Shown here piece by piece: positions 5,348 through 13,313 of a stretch of 27,068 nt of DNA. Numbering within the stretch: position 1 is the stretch's first letter; the number at the start of each line of letters is the position of its first letter. The notes under the pieces were generated by a model. It had not been told where the DNA came from, made no database searches, and was given only the letters and a program-made list of their open reading frames with translations. Origin of the DNA: a virus; IMG/VR virus record IMGVR_UViG_3300044844_001322, positions 1-27,068 of that record. One strand, 5' to 3'. The position numbers and the translations under genes were made by a program.

Positions 5348-5799
5348 ACCAATGCGTAGGCTGTCAAAGGTGCCTCCAGAGAAAGCCAGGGAAGCAAAAG
5401 AGCTACCCGTGCGAAGAGGCCTTTAGAGCCCCTCTGCTTTCCCTTCTGGAGCTCCTCAAAAAGCTCTTCTCCAAGAAGCGCTGGCGGGAACTTCGAGGCC
5501 GCATGAAACCCGGAACACACCGGAGGGAGAAGGCGAGTTATCGACCGGAGAGAGTAAAAAGGCAGAAAGGTCCGTCAGCTTGGCAGACGGCTAGGAAAAC
5601 CACCGTTCCTTCCGGCTACGAGATCTCTTCGGAGTCCCCACGGATTGTCACCGCCGCCATTTATGGGCCTAATGCCATGGCCCGTAACTTCTTCCCAGAT
5701 GTCCTTGAGGCTCCCCGCATCCAGTTAACGGAGAAAGAGGCCCTGCGCCTCACCATCGAGGACCAAAGACACAAGCTTCGAAAGATGTATCGGCGATGA
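5338..5799 (+). CDS. hypothetical basic protein, 153 aa
   Basis: Starts at ATG 5338 inside the previous gene and ends in TGA overlapping the next ATG. The N-terminus has closely spaced cysteines (CVGCQRC at 6-12, another Cys at 25). The middle is rich in Arg/Lys, and the C-terminal helix (LTEKEALRLTIEDQRHKLRKMYRR in part) looks coiled-coil. I do not recognise it. Its place directly before a terminase-small-subunit-like gene and its basic charge would suit a DNA- or packaging-related protein, but that is only context. Confidence 0.65.
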   Translation: MDVDQCVGCQRCLQRKPGKQKSYPCEEAFRAPLLSLLELLKKLFSKKRWRELRGRMKPGTHRREKASYRPERVKRQKGPSAWQTARKTTVPSGYEISSESPRIVTAAIYGPNAMARNFFPDVLEAPRIQLTEKEALRLTIEDQRHKLRKMYRR

Positions 5800-6368
5800 G
5801 TAAAAAAGCGACAGAGAAGTACATCAATCAACTGCTGGGCGTGGAAGAACCGTTCTCATCTGCCGTTGAAAAAACATCTCCGCTGTCCGTCGACCAACAA
5901 AAATTCATCGATGCTTACACGACAAACGGCGGGATAACCAAGAGCGCCCTGCGCTCCTCCGGCGTCCCCAGAGCCTCACTGGAACGCTGGAAAACAGAAG
6001 ACCAAGAGTTCAAAAAGGCAATGAAGATTGCCGAGGAGCATTGGGTCGAAGAGCTCCGAAAAGCCGCCTTTATGAGGGCTCAGGCTAAAAGCGACGTCCT
6101 CTTGATGTTCCTCTTGAAGGCCATGAAGCCCGAGGAGTTTGACGATGACGTTCGCAAGACTCAGTACGTCGGCCTGAATAGTAACCCGGATAATATACCC
6201 GTGAGGGCGACACTCGTGCGGGATAATAATATACTGGTACAGAATATATCCCTGGGTACGGAGCAGAGCGACCGCCTCCGTGACATCCTGAAAGAAGAAG
6301 AAGCGCTGGAGATAGAAGGGTTACCAACACCCCTACCCGACGACGACCCAATGGACCCACAGTTCTAA
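5796..6368 (+). CDS. terminase small subunit-like HTH protein
   Basis: 190 aa, ATGA overlap with the previous stop. Residues about 30-65 contain QQKFIDAYTTNGGITKSALR then SGVPRASLERWK, a helix-turn-helix of the kind at the N-terminus of many phage small terminases, where it binds the packaging site. Residues 66-120 (WVEELRKAAFMRAQAKSDVL, then LLKAMKPEEF) also match that type. The acidic C-terminal 60 residues are variable. The large terminase is not adjacent: the next gene is convergent. So it could instead be a terminase-like HTH regulator. A possible antisense gene overlaps its 3' half. Confidence 0.65.
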   Translation: MSKKATEKYINQLLGVEEPFSSAVEKTSPLSVDQQKFIDAYTTNGGITKSALRSSGVPRASLERWKTEDQEFKKAMKIAEEHWVEELRKAAFMRAQAKSDVLLMFLLKAMKPEEFDDDVRKTQYVGLNSNPDNIPVRATLVRDNNILVQNISLGTEQSDRLRDILKEEEALEIEGLPTPLPDDDPMDPQF

Positions 6369-6375
6369 TATTCAT
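6085..6375 (-). CDS. candidate overprinted lipoprotein gene, antisense to terminase-like gene
   Basis: On the minus strand ATG 6375 follows TCTAGGAGGCTTT, the same SD and 4-nt spacing that the phage uses elsewhere. The 96-aa frame starts with basic residues, then a hydrophobic run (VGVLVTLLSPALLLLSGC) ending in a lipobox, then a Gly/Tyr/Pro-rich segment. It would be downstream of the primase-helicase gene (stop 6438) in the same direction. Against it: it lies wholly antisense to a well-supported gene and its last ~25 residues look like random Arg/Ser-rich sequence. I rate it a real possibility, not a secure gene. Confidence 0.35.
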   Translation of the reverse strand: MNIRTVGPLGRRRVGVLVTLLSPALLLLSGCHGGGRSAPYPGIYSVPVYYYPARVSPSRVYYPGYYSGRRTESCERHRQTPRASWPSRGTSRGRRF

Positions 6376-6437
6376 AAAGCCTCCTAGAGAACACACACAC
6401 TCAGTATCCCCCCGGAAGCTTGTCGGTGTCAACGAAA

Positions 6438-8714
6438 TTAGAACGGAGGGTCGCCTGCATCGTCCTCACCGACCGCAGCGAAGACATCATTCGTCACTCG
6501 AATGCCATGAAAACCACGGCGATTGTTCCTCCGTTCCTTTCGCTTCATGAGCGAAGGATGCTGAGATATCTCCTGGAAAAACCGCTGCTTATGCTTTGTA
6601 TGTCGTCCTGAGTCCTTGCACCACTCCTTGTACGAAGCCCATAGGTCGTCAGCTGTGACGAAGCTATGACCCATATCAGTTACTTCTACGCACTCAGAGA
6701 TATATCCTTGGACGCTATCCAACTGCTCCGTTATTTCCTGTATGGCTTCTAAACCTTTTTGCGCTGTGAACAACTTATCGCCCCTCAACAGCCTTCGAGC
6801 TCCTACGAGCGCCCAGTTAAAGATGCCCTGCGTCTCCTTCGCCAGCCGCTCCTTCAAGCTTGTGTCTTCCTGCCCTAAGAAAGACTTCCAGAAAGGAAAC
6901 ACCACCATTCTATTGGTCAGAGCGTTCTCGTCGTTCAGGAAGTTCGGCAGTTTGTTGCACACAAACGCAATCTTTACGCCGAGGCGTTGGAACACAACAG
7001 TTTGGCCCTTTCTGTTAATCCCCACTGGGTCGTTACTCGCCAAACTTTTAATGCGCTCCGTAGCCACGCCCATGCGATCCAAACTCGCTCTCTCTGCATC
7101 TTGGAAAACGCAAAGCTTACGGCCCATGAGGTTCTCAAGACCAAAGTCACTTCCGATGAGAGACAGACTTGTCGACGCCGTATTTTCTCGACCTACGATG
7201 TTCTCGATGACCGAGGCGAGTGTGCTCTTTCCGGCCCTGCTGGCACCTTTGAAAACTGCAAACTTCTCCATGCTGCAGGAGGTCAACAAGCAATACCCCA
7301 TCCACAATCTTAACGACTCGATGAGCTCGCTGTCCCCTTCCCAGATGGTCTCAAGAAAGGAAAGAAACTCAGGGCATCCACCCTGCTCAACGTACACCAT
7401 CGGCAAGGAGTGGAAGCAGAACCACTCTTTCTGGTGGGGCAAAAGTTCTCCCGTCGACACATCCAGAATGCCATTCTTTACCGTGATAAAGTCCGTGCCC
7501 TCTACGCCCTCTTTTCGCCAGCAGACATCGGGGATTCCGTGGGGCTTACTAAGTTCCATCTTCACAATCTTTCGGACATCAGAGAACATCGACGCTTTTA
7601 TCGTCTGGGTAACCTCTTGCGGCATGTCACGAAAGACAAGACTCTCGATGGCACCGTCCGTGATAACTCTCCACCGTTTTTCATTTGTGTCATAATGTAC
7701 AAATTGCCCATCAAAACAATCGACAGTGCCTTTCATTCTTTCAATGAACACTCGAGCATTATGCACTGCATGCTTCTTCGAGTACGCCAGAACTCTTTGC
7801 TCTTCCACTACCACTGGCTCCTCATCAAACACATGCTCTATCGACATATTGCCTTGTCCCCTTTGGGCGTACTTGAATGCGTTTTTAACCTTGTCCGCCA
7901 AATCCCGTGTGCCCCATGGCGGGCTGCATCGGTGATTATACTCTTCGGCCATAAGATCGAATACCTGCCGCTGCGACAATCCGTAATCTCGACACATCAT
8001 AGCAGCCTTCAACGTCTGCAGGTCTCCTCCTCCGCCCTCTACAGCTGGAGGGAACGAGCGGATTGCAAGTCGTGCGGCATGAAGGTCTAAGTTACCGCCA
8101 AGTTTGTCTTCTTCCCTCTTTTTTTCTACGGGCCGAGGGGTGGAGGTCATCTCATCAACTATCCACTGCGGGAGCTCGTCTGCCTCCTCGAGCGCATCGA
8201 GGAGATCAAGGCCTCTATCGAAAGTGTACATACCATTGCCACTCTGATGCACCGATGGCCACGTAACTACCTGGTTACCACCGTCGGCAAGGATGTCGAC
8301 ACCTTTAAAGATACGTGCGGCGCTGCTCCGACTCTTTAGCTCTCCGTCGATGTTGGTCGGGTAGCGGTAGTAGAGATGCATACCGCCACTTGGGCTTTGC
8401 TCAACTATTGGATTGCCGAGGTGCATCTCGTGCTCCTCGTACCAACCTGGCTCATCAATATCGACGCACACAAGCCCCGAAGCTTTTCCGGTCACCACGC
8501 CGATGTTGCATCCGCCTTCTTTGGCCCATACTCTCTCAAGTTCTTTAGACAACTCCTCCCACGTCTGCTTCTTTTTCTGCCAGCCGTATTGGGTTGGAGC
8601 CTTGCCTCGTTTGACCGAGTTCTGACACTTGGCACTATGAACTGCAACAATCTGCAGTCCTGCGGCCACGTATTTTTGCGCTACTTCGAAGAGTAGTTCC
8701 TTTACTTGATTCAT
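6438..8714 (-). CDS. bifunctional primase-polymerase / SF3 helicase (D5-type)
   Basis: 758 aa from ATG 8714, chosen for GTGAGGCAAACC before it; a GTG 12 nt upstream is that SD. N-terminal Prim-Pol (archaeo-eukaryotic primase) domain at about 5-190: GVVTGKASGLVCVDIDEPG with the D-x-D metal pair, SPSGGMHLYY with the G-x-H motif, and GVDILADGGNQVVTWPS. The C-terminal part, about 430-690, is a D5/P4-like SF3 helicase: Walker A GASRAGKST, Walker B region LCVFQDAE, motif C ending in CNKLPNF, and an Arg finger near LTNRMVVFPF. The tail (about 700-758) looks like a small DNA-binding domain. It should prime and unwind DNA at the phage origin. Leftward, downstream of the 8732-9253 gene with a 17-nt gap. 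Confidence 0.93.
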   Translation of the reverse strand: MNQVKELLFEVAQKYVAAGLQIVAVHSAKCQNSVKRGKAPTQYGWQKKKQTWEELSKELERVWAKEGGCNIGVVTGKASGLVCVDIDEPGWYEEHEMHLGNPIVEQSPSGGMHLYYRYPTNIDGELKSRSSAARIFKGVDILADGGNQVVTWPSVHQSGNGMYTFDRGLDLLDALEEADELPQWIVDEMTSTPRPVEKKREEDKLGGNLDLHAARLAIRSFPPAVEGGGGDLQTLKAAMMCRDYGLSQRQVFDLMAEEYNHRCSPPWGTRDLADKVKNAFKYAQRGQGNMSIEHVFDEEPVVVEEQRVLAYSKKHAVHNARVFIERMKGTVDCFDGQFVHYDTNEKRWRVITDGAIESLVFRDMPQEVTQTIKASMFSDVRKIVKMELSKPHGIPDVCWRKEGVEGTDFITVKNGILDVSTGELLPHQKEWFCFHSLPMVYVEQGGCPEFLSFLETIWEGDSELIESLRLWMGYCLLTSCSMEKFAVFKGASRAGKSTLASVIENIVGRENTASTSLSLIGSDFGLENLMGRKLCVFQDAERASLDRMGVATERIKSLASNDPVGINRKGQTVVFQRLGVKIAFVCNKLPNFLNDENALTNRMVVFPFWKSFLGQEDTSLKERLAKETQGIFNWALVGARRLLRGDKLFTAQKGLEAIQEITEQLDSVQGYISECVEVTDMGHSFVTADDLWASYKEWCKDSGRHTKHKQRFFQEISQHPSLMKRKERRNNRRGFHGIRVTNDVFAAVGEDDAGDPPF

Positions 8715-8731
8715 GGTTTGCCTCACCTACA

Positions 8732-9253
8732 CTATTCTTTACCGACGTCTTCTTCGGCCTCAACAAGCACCGTGGCCACTTTCCTCTTTTTTACGTAATC
8801 ACGCACGGGCTTTTTTGCATTGTATCGCCAAATAGTTCCCACTTCGTCAGTACGCTGGAAGCCTCGCTTATCGTTTTGAGCGTAAAACTTTAGTTTGTTG
8901 TTTTTTTTTCTTTCGGCAACAAACTCTTTTTGCTCAAGCCGATAAAGACGTACCGACTCTAGTTTGTCCTCGTAGTCCTTCAACCTTTCGAGTCCAACAG
9001 AGTCTGCGACTTCTTGCCACAGTAGATTGATGGCATGAAGGATAAGATCGTTGCGAGAGATTCCGAAGTGAAGGCACAAAATATTCATGTAGTGCTCAGT
9101 CTCTTCAGATAGTTTGAGCTCTGTTCGAACTTTAACGACGTTCCATAATTTCTTTCTAAACGACTTTGGAAGCTCTGGAACCTTAACTCCACGCCCGAGT
9201 TCTTCGAGCTTCGGAGTTTTTTCCTTGAATTCTTTCTTAACTCCTCGTGTCAT
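8732..9253 (-). CDS. possible ribbon-helix-helix-like partner of the primase-helicase
   Basis: 173 aa, very basic. Residues about 45-75 (ELKLSEETEHYMNILCLHFG, then ISRNDLILHAINLLWQ) resemble a ribbon-helix-helix: a strand with Ser/Glu, a helix, a turn and a second helix. A charged coiled-coil-like region and a Lys-rich C-terminal part follow. It is first in a leftward pair with the primase-helicase, divergent from the SNF2-like helicase. A DNA-binding or origin-recognition role is plausible from charge and position only. SD is AAAGGG upstream of the ATG. Confidence 0.65.
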   Translation of the reverse strand: MTRGVKKEFKEKTPKLEELGRGVKVPELPKSFRKKLWNVVKVRTELKLSEETEHYMNILCLHFGISRNDLILHAINLLWQEVADSVGLERLKDYEDKLESVRLYRLEQKEFVAERKKNNKLKFYAQNDKRGFQRTDEVGTIWRYNAKKPVRDYVKKRKVATVLVEAEEDVGKE

Positions 9254-9300
9254 TTATACCCTTTGCAAACGTGTCAACTTTTGATACCACAGAGATATTC
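9254..9300. promoter_or_regulatory. divergent promoter region with GTGTCAACT site
   Basis: Only 47 bp separate the two divergent genes. It contains GTGTCAACT at 9271-9279, the reverse complement of AGTTGACAC, giving a leftward TTGACA. A good -10 at 16-18 bp is not seen, so the site may serve a regulator or a promoter with a weak -10. Confidence 0.35.
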
Positions 9301-10578
9301 ATGTCGCTATACAAATATCAGCTCGAGGGAATAGAGAAACTTTTTTCCATCGTTACCCAGCGAGATGAACGTGCTGCAATGCTCTGCGACCCTCCTGGTG
9401 CTGGAAAGACACCACAGGCTATTGGGTTGCTCAATAGACTAAGAGCAAAGAGCGCTCTCATAGTTTGCCCCGCAAGCTTAAAAGAGAACTGGAAGCGAGA
9501 GGTTAACAAGTGGTCGTCGTATCCTCTGACGGTCCAGGTGGTAAACTCATCGTCTGAAAAGCTCGATGGGTCCGACGTCACCATCGTGTCGTACAACCTT
9601 GCTGTTAGGATACACGAAGAGCTCTGCAAGCGGTCATACGATCTTTTAGTTTGCGACGAGTCGCACCTTATGAAGTCTGCAAGCTCGCAGACGGCTCGCA
9701 TCATCCTTGTGCCCATCTGGGGCCGCTGCACCTATCGACTCCTTATGACTGGAACGCCGTTACCAAATGGGAGGGCGGTCGAAGCGTATACATCTTTCTC
9801 CAGATGTTGCCGAGAACACTTTGCTACCTGGGAAGCCTTCAAGAGTCGCTACTGCGTCGAAGAACGCACGAGGTGGGGCGTGACCTATCCGCATTCCAAG
9901 AACCTGACGGAGCTCAAAGAGTTCTCTACGCCATTCATGGTGCGCCGAAGTAAATCTGAAGTACTCGGAGAGCTACCTGGGCTTGTGCGTCAGAATGTTT
10001 ATATCAGATTGCCTGAATTGGACGTTTTCAACGCCGAAGAGGGCATCGATGTCGATGCGATTGTCGAAGCAGTTGAGAACGGAGTGCCGCTAGAGAGCGA
10101 ACATATAACAACGGTTCGAAGAAAACTTTCGATGCTGAAAGCTCCGCTTATCGTTGAAGCAATCAAAGATGCTCTCGAAGAAGTCGAACAACTCGTCGTT
10201 TTTGTGCACCACAGAGAGCTGTACGAGCATCTCATGAAAAATATTTCTGACGCTGTTGGAATAAATGGGTTGACACATCCAACAGAAAGACAGCAGAATG
10301 TTGATACTTTCCAGGATGGGAAAGCGAAAGTTTTTATCGCATCGTTGAAAGCCGCAAATACAGGGCTAACGCTTACAAAAGCACACACTCTGTTTATGGC
10401 TGAATACGATTGGGTACCCTCTACTAATGAACAAGCAGAGGGGAGAATTTTTCGTGTTACGCAGAATGAAATTTGCCGAGTGAAGTACTTAGTAGCGGCT
10501 GACAGTCTTGATGAAAAAGTCTTGAAGGTCGTCCAGAGGAAGCAACGTCAAATTGAAAAGGCATTAGGCGAGACGTGA
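9301..10578 (+). CDS. SNF2-like superfamily 2 helicase/ATPase
   Basis: 425 aa from ATG 9301 (an in-frame GTG at 9247 exists but would overlap the divergent gene). Helicase motifs in order: Q-like YKYQLEGIEK, Walker A CDPPGAGKT, motif Ia ALIVCPASL, DEAH-type box CDESHLMK, motif III LMTGTPLPNG, C-terminal lobe with FVHHREL, SLKAANTGLTL, and motif VI QAEGRIFRVTQ. This is the short single-polypeptide SNF2 helicase common in phage replication modules; such proteins translocate on dsDNA and likely remodel or recombine DNA. The stop overlaps the next gene by GTGA. SD is weak. Confidence 0.93.
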   Translation: MSLYKYQLEGIEKLFSIVTQRDERAAMLCDPPGAGKTPQAIGLLNRLRAKSALIVCPASLKENWKREVNKWSSYPLTVQVVNSSSEKLDGSDVTIVSYNLAVRIHEELCKRSYDLLVCDESHLMKSASSQTARIILVPIWGRCTYRLLMTGTPLPNGRAVEAYTSFSRCCREHFATWEAFKSRYCVEERTRWGVTYPHSKNLTELKEFSTPFMVRRSKSEVLGELPGLVRQNVYIRLPELDVFNAEEGIDVDAIVEAVENGVPLESEHITTVRRKLSMLKAPLIVEAIKDALEEVEQLVVFVHHRELYEHLMKNISDAVGINGLTHPTERQQNVDTFQDGKAKVFIASLKAANTGLTLTKAHTLFMAEYDWVPSTNEQAEGRIFRVTQNEICRVKYLVAADSLDEKVLKVVQRKQRQIEKALGET

Positions 10579-11177
10579 GAAAAAGATCCAGCGGTATGAG
10601 CCAAACAGATTGTGGGATACGAGCCCTAAAGATAATTGATATCGTATCTCGCTACGCTCTGCTTCATGCGTACGGAATTGGCTTAGATGTATTTAGGCAG
10701 CTTCCTGACCAGCAGAGAATGAGAGGAATTGAGTATGCGAAGTGGATGTTGGCCTTCGCACTCGATGATGAGATTGACTCAGCCTTCTTGTTCTTTAAAG
10801 CATTGCACTGTGATCGCTTTAAACCAAAGTCGGAAAATTTCGTGTGTAGCGCATACTTGGAATACATGTATGGGTATTGGAGGCAATTATCAGGTACCTG
10901 CGAGAAGACTGTGCCGCTTGGCGCATATATCGTCGCAGGATTACTCAGCGGTCAGCGCATCTTCTTTACTAAGAAAAGTAAGCCAGGGTTCTACATGACG
11001 ATACCTCCAAAGCGCCGAGTCGCTATTGAGTCGTATCTCGAAAGGAATTACGACTTTAAGCGATGGCCAGAAGAGGAATTTAAATTTATGGAAATTGATG
11101 ATCGAGTAGGCGATGTGAAGAATGAGCTTCAAAGCGCCGATGCGGTCGAAATAGTGAAGGAAGAAGAAAATGGGTAG
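10575..11177 (+). CDS. hypothetical protein, 200 aa
   Basis: GTG 10575 overlaps the helicase stop (GTGA); an ATG at 10596 is the alternative start and neither has a strong SD. The protein is helical with many aromatics (YAKWMLAFALDDEIDSAFLFF region) and ends in an acidic Glu-rich tail. I do not recognise a family. Its place between the SNF2-like helicase and the ssDNA-binding protein, with overlaps on both sides, suggests a DNA-metabolism role. Confidence 0.7.
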   Translation: MRKRSSGMSQTDCGIRALKIIDIVSRYALLHAYGIGLDVFRQLPDQQRMRGIEYAKWMLAFALDDEIDSAFLFFKALHCDRFKPKSENFVCSAYLEYMYGYWRQLSGTCEKTVPLGAYIVAGLLSGQRIFFTKKSKPGFYMTIPPKRRVAIESYLERNYDFKRWPEEEFKFMEIDDRVGDVKNELQSADAVEIVKEEENG

Positions 11178-11727
11178 CGTATTTGGCGATAAGATGACGA
11201 CTCCGACAGGACGAGTATCATTCCCGTATGTTTTCGAGAAGGCGAAAGCTATGGAAGCAGGGAAGGAAGGAAAGTATGAGATCACTCTCTACATTCCTAA
11301 GACTGAGGATATCTCAGCGCTTCGCAAGAACTTGGAGAAGGTTGCTAAAGAGGCTTTCGGAGCAAAGTTCGTAAGCCTTGAGAAGCTCAAGCACCCTCCA
11401 ATAAAGGACGGCGATGACAAAGACCCGTCAGACCCTGCATACGGCCACTGGATCGTTCGAGCAAAGTCCGCAAAGCGTCCAGTTGTAGTAGACGCATCAC
11501 GGACCCCTGTAGAGTCCAAGGATGCGCTCTACGGTGGTTGCTACGGGCGCATCAACATCACTCCTGCTTCGTATGCCATCCCAACTGGCTGGGGCGTCAC
11601 GCTGTACTTAAACGCAGTACAGAAGGTGAAGGATGGTGAGCGATTCGGCGGTGGCGGAGTAAGCGCCGAGGAGGTTTTCGAGGCACTTGCTGTATCTGAA
11701 CCAGTAGGTATTGAGGATAACTTCTAA
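11170..11727 (+). CDS. DUF2815 ssDNA-binding protein
   Basis: 185 aa. Family hallmarks are all present: PYVFEKAKAM..GKEGKYEITLYIPK near the start, PIKDGDDKD in the middle, VRAKSAKRPVVVD, then CYGRINITP and a Gly-rich GGGGVSAEEVFEAL. DUF2815 proteins are OB-fold ssDNA-binding proteins like T7 gp2.5. The C-terminus ends in acidic residues and an aromatic (VGIEDNF), the usual protein-docking tail of SSBs. It should coat ssDNA at the fork and pair with the DUF2800 nuclease encoded later in the same unit. The TAATG overlap joins it to the next gene. Confidence 0.93.
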   Translation: MGSVFGDKMTTPTGRVSFPYVFEKAKAMEAGKEGKYEITLYIPKTEDISALRKNLEKVAKEAFGAKFVSLEKLKHPPIKDGDDKDPSDPAYGHWIVRAKSAKRPVVVDASRTPVESKDALYGGCYGRINITPASYAIPTGWGVTLYLNAVQKVKDGERFGGGGVSAEEVFEALAVSEPVGIEDNF

Positions 11728-12131
11728 TGAAAAAACCATTCGTGCTGTACAAGATGAAGAAGAACGCTTCGGTTGCTAGGTCACGTAGACTGATTGCGCC
11801 GATGCAGAAACAAGTCACGCAGTGCGAGTGGTTTGAGCCGCATTCCGGGAGCTGCCCTGAAAGCGCTCTCGGAATGGCGGTTCTACAACGTGCCGTGCTC
11901 GACTTAATCACTCCAGGTATCCATGCAAAAGATAGACATAACGCTATAGAGTGGATATCAGGCAATTTCGGAGAAGACTATGAGCGTGATTATGCTCTGT
12001 CGTTCTCTCGGATTGTCGAGGGGTTCACGAATATTGGCGTAGACGAATTTAGAAATAAGATTTTTTCTTTCGCCGAAACTGCTCAGCAGAAGCAAGAGGT
12101 CGCAGATGGGTTCAGGTTTCAGCGCAGTTAG
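11727..12131 (+). CDS. phage protein, distant paralogue of the 4869 gene
   Basis: 134 aa, start overlapping the SSB stop (TAATG). After a basic N-terminus with a Cys at about 33 the core reads GMAVLQRAVLDLITP, then IEWISGNFGED, then LSFSRIVEGF, matching in order the AVIQRAIIDYSVP / WLFSDS / LYWICAHL elements of the 103-aa protein at 4869. That relation is read by eye. Function unknown. The end overlaps the next gene by 26 nt. Confidence 0.75.
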   Translation: MKKPFVLYKMKKNASVARSRRLIAPMQKQVTQCEWFEPHSGSCPESALGMAVLQRAVLDLITPGIHAKDRHNAIEWISGNFGEDYERDYALSFSRIVEGFTNIGVDEFRNKIFSFAETAQQKQEVADGFRFQRS

Positions 12132-12330
12132 CGACAAGAATGTGATGCGATGTCCAATGTGCGGATGGGTCAGTGTGACAAAAATCGCATTCGATTCTCC
12201 TCACATTGGATTGATGTTTAATGCAATCAGTGACCATTTTATTTGCACTAATCTGCAATGTAAGGTCGAGAAAATCTTTGGCGATAACGCTGTAATGGTA
12301 ATGAAAAATGCTACACAAGAAGAAGCCTAG
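12106..12330 (+). CDS. zinc-ribbon small protein, 74 aa
   Basis: Starts at ATG 12106 (SD GAGGTCGC) inside the previous gene. Two Cys pairs, CPMC (about 16-19) and CTNLQC (about 47-52), form a treble/zinc-ribbon spacing of about 28 residues. The rest is hydrophobic-polar alternating. Likely a small nucleic-acid-binding or adaptor protein; no named family. Confidence 0.65.
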   Translation: MGSGFSAVSDKNVMRCPMCGWVSVTKIAFDSPHIGLMFNAISDHFICTNLQCKVEKIFGDNAVMVMKNATQEEA

Positions 12331-12475
12331 AAACTACTACGAGATGGCAAGCGGTGAGAGAATCACGGCACCTTGGTGGAAGGTGCTTATTGTTCGTCTG
12401 TTTGGTGAAGAAGTTATGAGTACAAACACTGCAAAAATCTACAAATTTCTTGGAGTTTTTTATGTGCTTAAATAG
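12308..12475 (+). CDS. 55-aa small protein, possibly a known phage microprotein type
   Basis: ATG 12308 overlaps the previous gene's end. The product is basic with aromatics: residues about 20-35 (TAPWWKVLIVRLFGEEV) and IYKFLGVFYVLK at the end, a W-x-x-F..Y-K-x-x-G-x-x-Y-V-L layout seen in small phage proteins of unknown function. A second ATG at 12344 would give 43 aa. The SD is weak, so the start is uncertain. Overlaps the next tiny gene by 14 nt. Confidence 0.5.
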   Translation: MLHKKKPRNYYEMASGERITAPWWKVLIVRLFGEEVMSTNTAKIYKFLGVFYVLK

Positions 12476-12578
12476 CAATGACTGTTGGAAGACTAAAGAG
12501 GTTGTAATGCTGCTTTGCACTTTCGCCCTCTCAATAATTACTCCAATCTTGTTGTTTGTCTGGTTGGTGACGCAATGA
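12462..12578 (+). CDS. 38-aa small membrane protein
   Basis: ATG 12462 with SD CTTGGAGTTTTTT (GGAG) ahead. The second half (VVMLLCTFALSIITPILLFV) is a membrane segment; the N-terminal 15 residues are polar. TGA 12576-12578 overlaps the next ATG (ATGA). A single-pass membrane peptide of unknown role; the overlaps on both sides support it. Confidence 0.55.
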   Translation: MCLNSNDCWKTKEVVMLLCTFALSIITPILLFVWLVTQ

Positions 12579-12769
12579 ACGATGTTGAGATATCCCTCGA
12601 AGAGCGCATAGAAGCCCTTGAGCAATACATGAACGTAGCGCAGATGAAGATTATGGCGTTGCAAAATGCCACGCAATCAATGGCATTCAATCTCTTGATG
12701 TATCTAGGAGAAGAAAAAACAAAAAGTATTATGGAAGACGTAATGAAAAACTTTGGGAGGCATAAGTAA
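12575..12769 (+). CDS. 64-aa coiled-coil-like protein
   Basis: ATG 12575 overlaps the membrane peptide stop. The product is helical throughout (SLEERIEALEQYMNVAQMKI, then AFNLLMYLGEEK), with heptad-like Leu/Ile/Met. No family recognised. Being coupled to a membrane peptide, the two may act together; that is inference from the overlap. Confidence 0.6.
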   Translation: MNDVEISLEERIEALEQYMNVAQMKIMALQNATQSMAFNLLMYLGEEKTKSIMEDVMKNFGRHK

Positions 12770-12771
12770 GT

Positions 12772-13002
12772 ATGAAAAGCGTGTTGGAGGCAATAGACAA
12801 TAGGTTTCCGTGTAGGCCGAACATAAAGTTCATTAAGCCGCATAGAAGGCTATCGATGACAAGCCATGAAGGGACATTAGCTTTCGAAAGCCATATCGAA
12901 GGAATGTACGACTTTATCGAAGTCCCCTACGAGATTGTTAAGCACATTTACGAGCTCGGCTGGACTGATGCAAAGTACGCTGTGAAGGAGGCAATATCAT
13001 GA
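12772..13002 (+). CDS. hypothetical protein, 76 aa
   Basis: Starts at ATG 12772, 2 nt after the previous stop, with SD GGGAGGCATAAGT. Basic N-terminal half and a helical C-terminal half (YEIVKHIYELGWTDAKYA). Its last codons contain AAGGAGGCAATATC, the SD for the next gene, and its stop overlaps that start (ATGA). Not recognised. Confidence 0.65.
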   Translation: MKSVLEAIDNRFPCRPNIKFIKPHRRLSMTSHEGTLAFESHIEGMYDFIEVPYEIVKHIYELGWTDAKYAVKEAIS

Positions 13003-13313
13003 GCGACTCAAAAGTAGTTGACCTTGTGGGCTATAGGTATGCCAAGAGGGTAAAAGAGGACTCACACACTCTTGACGCTCTCAAGTATCTTTTTGCCAAG
13101 CAGATGCAGAAGAAAACCACTGTCATTGAGTGGACGAGCGTGAATGACAGATTGCCGGAGACTAGCAAGCGCTGGTTTGTCGTGCTGATCGATAACCTCG
13201 GAAGTTTTCGCACTATTGGGAGTTCACAGTTTGTCTATGGCGAGTGGCTGCAAGTGCGAGAAGGGTTTGTCAGCGTTACCCATTGGGCAGAGATGCCGGA
13301 GGAGTTGCCATGA
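12999..13313 (+). CDS. DUF551-domain protein, 104 aa
   Basis: ATG 12999 behind AAGGAGGCAATATC. The C-terminal ~60 residues are a DUF551 domain: EWTSVNDRLPE at the start and VTHWAEMPEELP at the end, with the conserved W...P and THW...P. The N-terminal ~40 residues are a basic helical extension. DUF551 proteins are common, small and functionally unknown; this window has up to four such domains. ATGA overlap to the next gene. Confidence 0.8.
   Translation: MSDSKVVDLVGYRYAKRVKEDSHTLDALKYLFAKQMQKKTTVIEWTSVNDRLPETSKRWFVVLIDNLGSFRTIGSSQFVYGEWLQVREGFVSVTHWAEMPEELP

Noticed and set aside
6742-7695. 317-aa open frame on the plus strand opposite the primase-helicase
   Set aside because: Lies fully antisense to a secure gene, with no SD or domain.
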